DNA of 8,205 nt, taken from positions 1 through 8,205 of the forward strand of contig JACFNW010000053.1 in the NCBI GenBank assembly GCA_019454665.1, given 5' to 3'. Numbering within the stretch: the stretch's first letter is position 1; each line of letters opens with the position of its first letter. Position numbers and translations under genes: made by a program. The stretch comes from Fimbriimonadaceae bacterium (lineage in GTDB: Bacteria > Armatimonadota > Fimbriimonadia > Fimbriimonadales > Fimbriimonadaceae). The notes under the pieces were generated by a model, which was given only the letters and a program-made list of their open reading frames with translations, made no database searches and was not told where the DNA came from. Below are positions 5,192 through 8,205 of this stretch, one piece after another.

Positions 5192-7172
5192 CGCCGAACA
5201 CCCCGAGTTGGCTTTCTTCGGGCGACGTGCGCCGGTCCACCCAATTCACCGTCGTATGGGCGTTCTTGGCCCACGTGGCGAATTCGGGGTACTCGTCGTC
5301 GCCGCCCAGATCGAGGAACAGCCCGAAGCACAACGCTCGACTGCGAAGGCTCCCGTTGACCGCTGCCGCTGCCGAACCCAGCGTGATGCCCTTGGTTCGG
5401 TAGGTGTCGGAGCCCGCCATGTCCACAAACACGCCGATGGCGTTGGCGTTGCCCGCGCCGAGGCTGAGGTTGGGCGCCTCGTAGAGGTCGTTGCCCGCCC
5501 GGTCCACCAGCATGCCCACGCCGAAGTCGTGGCCCGCACCCTGCGCCATGTTCATGGGCGCGCGGTACACATCGGCCCCGTCGGCGTCGTCCAAATAGCC
5601 GATGGCGAAGTGGGCGGATGCGCCTTGGGCGTACCACTGGCCAAGGTATTCGTCGCGCCCATCCTGATCCCACAACATGCCCACGGCCTTCCAGTAGCCC
5701 ACGCCCTGCCCGAACACGCCGCACGAGTACTTGTCGTCCCCCGCGATGTCGTAGAGGATGCCGACGCCGCCGCTCAGGCTGCGCCCGTGGGTGTAGTCGG
5801 CGCGCAACCCGTTGCCGGCGCCTTGCGCCATGCTCACGTTGTGCTCGGCGCTCTGCGGCGAGGGAAAGTCTACGACCGTGTCGTTGGCGGTGTACAGGTC
5901 GTTGCCGGCGCGATCAATCAGCATGCCGCAACCCATCGTCTGGCCCACGCCCTGCACTTGGTTGAAGCCGACGTAGACATCGTCGCCCGCCATATCCTCC
6001 AGGACCGATGCGCCGAAGTTGGCGAAACCGAGTCCGTCGCCGTAGCCTTCGTAGCGGTCGTTGCCCGCGAGATCGAGCAACGTGGCGAAGCCGAACCGAG
6101 CCGACGCCAGGCCGGGACGGTGCGTCCTGTACGTGTCGTTGCCGCTGGCGTCGATGAGACACGCGTAGCCGTACAGGGCACCCGCCGGCCCGGCGTATTG
6201 CCTTCCGTTCCGGCGGCCTTCCCACTCGGCGACCGGGGTTTCGGCCAGGGCCGGGTCGCTCAGGTACAGGTCGTCGCCGTTCAAGTCGAGCACCACGCTG
6301 GCCCAGTTGGAGCCGCTGTGGTTCGCGGGAAGATTGGGGTACCGATCGTCGCCGCCCGTGTCAATGACCAGCAGATGAGGCCCTTCGTGGACGGTGGCCG
6401 ACCCTCCGCAGAGCCTGACCATGCCCCAAACCGTGTCCACCCGCCAGTCGAACGTCTCCGTGGCGAGCGATCCGGCCAACAGGTCCTTCGCGGCTTCGGC
6501 GGCCAGCGCCAAGTCGTGGCCTCCCGCGCCAAGGGCGCGCAGGTCCACCTTGGCGGCACGTTCGGCCCATGCCCGAAACGCGCCGACGTCGCTGGGCACG
6601 CCCACCGAGCGCGCGGTCTCCTGCAACGTGGCGTCGAGCTCGGGAATGGCCGCAAACGCCGCCCGGCGGAACTCGATGCTCCGCAACTGGGTCAGCAGCA
6701 CGAGCGCGGCCGCGCGCTGGACGTCGTCCGGAACGCCCCGGAGGTTCGGCGCGGGCGCGCGCAGGAGTTGGTCGGTCTGCATCCGCGCCAGCACCGACGC
6801 CAAGGCGTTTGGCTCGGCGGCTTGCGCCTTGATGGCTTCCAACGGATCGCCGACCAACGTCCGGCGCGTTCCGAAGCCCATCAGTTGCCCCGCGATGCCC
6901 AGCGATTCGCTCGGCCGCCCGGCGGCGGCGAACATTTGGCGGCGGTAAACCTCGGCCATCCACGGGATTCTCCAAGGATTTTCGCTCATCGCGTCGTAGA
7001 GAGGAGACGTGAATTCGCCGTACCGGAAGATCCGCAGCAGGTTTTCATCCAGTCGGGCGGTCTTCGTGGTCAACTCGGCACGGCCCAGCGCTTGCTCGAA
7101 CTCGGATTCGAGCGAGGCGGTTTGCAAGCTCGTCGCCAGCATCGTGCATGCGATCCAGATGGTCATCGCCAT
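5184..7172 (-). CDS. Secreted protein with twelve D-x-x-G-x-D-x-Y repeats
   Basis: A 662-residue protein whose family I do not recognise. It starts with a probable signal peptide, MAMTIWIACTMLATSLQTA, then has a mostly helical N-terminal part (about 20-265, many Ala, Leu, Arg and Glu), and then a Gly/Asp/Asn-rich C-terminal region (271-628) with twelve copies of D-x-x-G-x-D-x-Y. The unit also holds a Q-G-x-G step and a G-x-G-hydrophobic-L strand before the motif, as expected of a beta-solenoid with one acidic turn per coil. The Asp spacing resembles calcium-binding loops, but it is not the RTX nonapeptide. The last 34 residues have no repeat. It is probably exported to the periplasm or cell surface. 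Two ATGs fit (7172 and 7166); frame further upstream is open but not signal-like. It heads the minus-strand operon, overlapping pyk by 8 bases, and overlaps the facing hydrolase gene by 14 bases at the start. Binding, structural or scaffold roles are guesses. Confidence 0.85.
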   Translation of the reverse strand: MAMTIWIACTMLATSLQTASLESEFEQALGRAELTTKTARLDENLLRIFRYGEFTSPLYDAMSENPWRIPWMAEVYRRQMFAAAGRPSESLGIAGQLMGFGTRRTLVGDPLEAIKAQAAEPNALASVLARMQTDQLLRAPAPNLRGVPDDVQRAAALVLLTQLRSIEFRRAAFAAIPELDATLQETARSVGVPSDVGAFRAWAERAAKVDLRALGAGGHDLALAAEAAKDLLAGSLATETFDWRVDTVWGMVRLCGGSATVHEGPHLLVIDTGGDDRYPNLPANHSGSNWASVVLDLNGDDLYLSDPALAETPVAEWEGRRNGRQYAGPAGALYGYACLIDASGNDTYRTHRPGLASARFGFATLLDLAGNDRYEGYGDGLGFANFGASVLEDMAGDDVYVGFNQVQGVGQTMGCGMLIDRAGNDLYTANDTVVDFPSPQSAEHNVSMAQGAGNGLRADYTHGRSLSGGVGILYDIAGDDKYSCGVFGQGVGYWKAVGMLWDQDGRDEYLGQWYAQGASAHFAIGYLDDADGADVYRAPMNMAQGAGHDFGVGMLVDRAGNDLYEAPNLSLGAGNANAIGVFVDMAGSDTYRTKGITLGSAAAAVNGSLRSRALCFGLFLDLGGDDEYPEFATWAKNAHTTVNWVDRRTSPEESQLGVFGDR
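5199..5204 (-). promoter_or_regulatory. Candidate ribosome binding site GGGGTG for pyruvate kinase
   Basis: On the minus strand GGGGTG lies 7 bases before the ATC at 5191-5189, inside the last codons of the upstream repeat-protein gene. It resembles the GGAGGTG core of the Shine-Dalgarno sequence and is at an ideal distance. It supports initiation at the ATC, or at an ATG if that base is a sequence error. The match is short and the region is GC-rich, so chance is possible. Confidence 0.45.
5289..6362 (-). repeat. Array of twelve D-x-x-G-x-D-x-Y protein repeats
   Basis: Within the secreted protein (numbered from the ATG at 7172) the motif starts at residues 271, 296, 341, 367, 393, 420, 475, 502, 529, 557, 584 and 621. 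Eight of the eleven steps are 25-28 residues. The steps of 45 and 37 carry insertions, and the step of 55 is two units long, as if one repeat had lost its motif. Examples are DTGGDDRY, DLAGNDRY, DRAGNDLY (twice), DMAGSDTY and DLGGDDEY. The DNA of the copies differs at many positions, so this is an old repeat at the protein level and not a recent tandem duplication. Confidence 0.9.
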
Positions 7173-8205
7173 AGTCGTGTTCTGCCTTGCCCAGACTACC
7201 TTGGCGCAGGCCCTTCGGCCCGATTCACCGCTGCCGACCACCCCTTTCGCCGATTGGAAGCCCGTACCCGGCAGGGCCCGGCAGTTTGAGGCCGAGTTCG
7301 CGAGTCCCTTGCAGACGGGCATCGCGGTCAACGACACGATCCTCGCTCGGGTTGTCCTTCCGGAGGGCGGTGGGCCGTTTCCGGGGGTGCTCATCCTGCA
7401 CTATTGGGGCGCGGCCACCCTCGACGTCGAACAGGCCATGGCCGCCGAACTCGCGTCGCGCGGCGTCGCGGCCGTCTTGATCAGCCTGCCGTACCATCTG
7501 GAGCGCAGCCCCGAGGGCAAGCCATCGGGAAGTCAGGCCATCGTCCCGGACCCCGACCGCATGCTCCAGACGATGACTCAAGCCGTCTTGGACGCGCGGG
7601 AGACGGGCCGTTTCATCGCCTCGCGGCCCGAATTCGACGCCTCGCGCGTCGGCATCATGGGCACCAGCCTGGGTTCGTTGGTGGCCGAGGTGGTCTATGG
7701 CGTGGACGCGCGGTTTCAACGCGCGGCGTTCCTTCTCGGCGGGGTGGACCTGGCGGGCATCCTCTGGCGCAGCCCGATCGTGGTCGAACAGCGCAACGCC
7801 CTCCGCCGTTCGGGAATCACCGAGCCGATTCTCCGGGAGCGGTTGGCTGGCATTGAGCCGACCGCCTACCTGTCGCAGCGGGAGGGGGGCCGGACCTATG
7901 TCATAGGGGCGCGGTACGACGTCGTGATCCCCGCCCGCTACACCGAGGCGTTGGCCAAGTTGCTCCCCGAAGGCGAATCCCTGTGGCTCGACACGGGCCA
8001 TTACGGCGGAGTGCTTGTTCAAAGGCCATTGTTCAGGAGCATCGCCGACTTCTTCGAGACCGAGTTCTCGGGCGAGCGCTTCCGGGCGCCCAAGACGCTC
8101 TACGCCCCCACGATTCGGCTCGGCATCCAGGCCAACACGGCCACCCGGGTGCAAATCGCCTTGGGCGTGGACGTGTGGCGATCCAACACCAAGGGCGACG
8201 TCGTC
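7159..8205 (+). CDS. Secreted alpha/beta hydrolase (dienelactone hydrolase-like), 3' end missing
   Basis: The frame is open from the ATG at 7159 to the end of the window (349 codons, no stop), so the gene is cut off. The N-terminus MVIAIVVFCLAQTTLAQA looks like a signal peptide, with cleavage near residue 18. The hydrolase fold follows: ARVVLPEGGGPFPGVLILHYWGA (63-85 region) has the first core strand and oxyanion-side loop, GIMGTSLGS (165-173) is the nucleophile elbow with Ser170 in G-T-S-L-G, Asp254 lies in ARYDVVIP, and His281 in TGHYGG. The Ser-Asp-His triad is therefore complete and in the right order and spacing for a serine esterase/peptidase. The substrate is not readable. After about residue 303 the fold should end, yet the protein goes on with strand-like sequence (VQIALGVDVW), suggesting an extra C-terminal domain. 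No clear ribosome binding site is seen. A GTG at 7144 in frame is an alternative start. The first 14 bases overlap the start of the facing repeat-protein gene. Confidence 0.85.
   Translation, partial: MVIAIVVFCLAQTTLAQALRPDSPLPTTPFADWKPVPGRARQFEAEFASPLQTGIAVNDTILARVVLPEGGGPFPGVLILHYWGAATLDVEQAMAAELASRGVAAVLISLPYHLERSPEGKPSGSQAIVPDPDRMLQTMTQAVLDARETGRFIASRPEFDASRVGIMGTSLGSLVAEVVYGVDARFQRAAFLLGGVDLAGILWRSPIVVEQRNALRRSGITEPILRERLAGIEPTAYLSQREGGRTYVIGARYDVVIPARYTEALAKLLPEGESLWLDTGHYGGVLVQRPLFRSIADFFETEFSGERFRAPKTLYAPTIRLGIQANTATRVQIALGVDVWRSNTKGDVV

Noticed and set aside
5758..5896. RTX-type calcium-binding nonapeptides in the repeat protein
   Set aside because: RTX repeats are G-G-x-G-x-D-x-hydrophobic-x every nine residues; here the motif is D-x-x-G-x-D-x-Y about every 27 residues, so the likeness is limited to Gly/Asp content.
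7095..7112. Inverted repeat CTCGAA-ctcgga-TTCGAG about 47 bases before the hydrolase ATG, a possible operator
   Set aside because: It lies within coding sequence for an L-E-S-E-F-E stretch whose codons naturally produce it; a single 6-bp repeat is not enough support.
4935..7289. Very long open plus-strand frame (784 codons) opposite the repeat-protein gene
   Set aside because: It is the antisense shadow of a GC-rich gene: the translation is rich in Val, Ala, Arg and His with no domain, no signal and no ribosome binding site, while the minus strand gives regular repeats and a recognisable pyruvate kinase start.
7225..8154. Open minus-strand frame of 309 codons opposite the hydrolase
   Set aside because: The plus strand holds a complete catalytic triad and signal peptide; the antisense product has no recognisable feature.

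Overview
This 8.2-kb window is GC-rich, densely coded bacterial chromosome. The best guess at its source is an Armatimonadota (Fimbriimonadia-like) genome, with Planctomycetota as the alternative. The guess rests on a DUF1559-type prepilin with an H-X9-DG motif, several secreted proteins without close well-known relatives, and an FtsB/DivIC-like division gene, which fits Armatimonadota better than most planctomycetes. This is inference from gene content; no marker gene settles it. I see no mobile element, CRISPR array, tRNA or rRNA, and no gene-free stretch over 300 bases.

Layout. Bases 1-290 (+) are the end of a tricorn-like S41 peptidase gene, followed after 7 bases by pyrD (298-1278, +), the membrane-bound class 2 dihydroorotate dehydrogenase. 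A small rhodanese gene (1305-1634, -) converges on pyrD. A 239-base divergent region (1635-1873) with a TATAAT box separates it from a prepilin-like gene (1874-2650, +), whose stop codon lies in the Shine-Dalgarno sequence of a 58-residue membrane protein gene (2663-2839, +). A 9-bp GC-rich hairpin (2851-2877) ends this unit and also holds the stop codon of the facing operon.

The minus strand from 7172 down to 2876 is a compact four-gene operon in which every junction overlaps: a secreted repeat protein of 662 residues, pyruvate kinase, an FtsB/DivIC-like small membrane protein, and a secreted protein of unknown function. Facing away from it, and overlapping its first gene head to head by up to 14 bases, is a secreted alpha/beta hydrolase gene that runs off the end of the window (7159-8205, +).

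Points of most interest: (1) pyruvate kinase has no usable ATG, GTG or TTG start, and the natural N-terminus falls exactly on an ATC codon with a well-placed GGGGTG ribosome binding site; (2) the repeat protein carries twelve copies of D-x-x-G-x-D-x-Y, mostly 25-28 residues apart, a likely metal-binding solenoid that I cannot assign to a named family; (3) the two secreted-protein genes near 7165 overlap at their start codons, so their promoters should lie inside each other's coding sequence.
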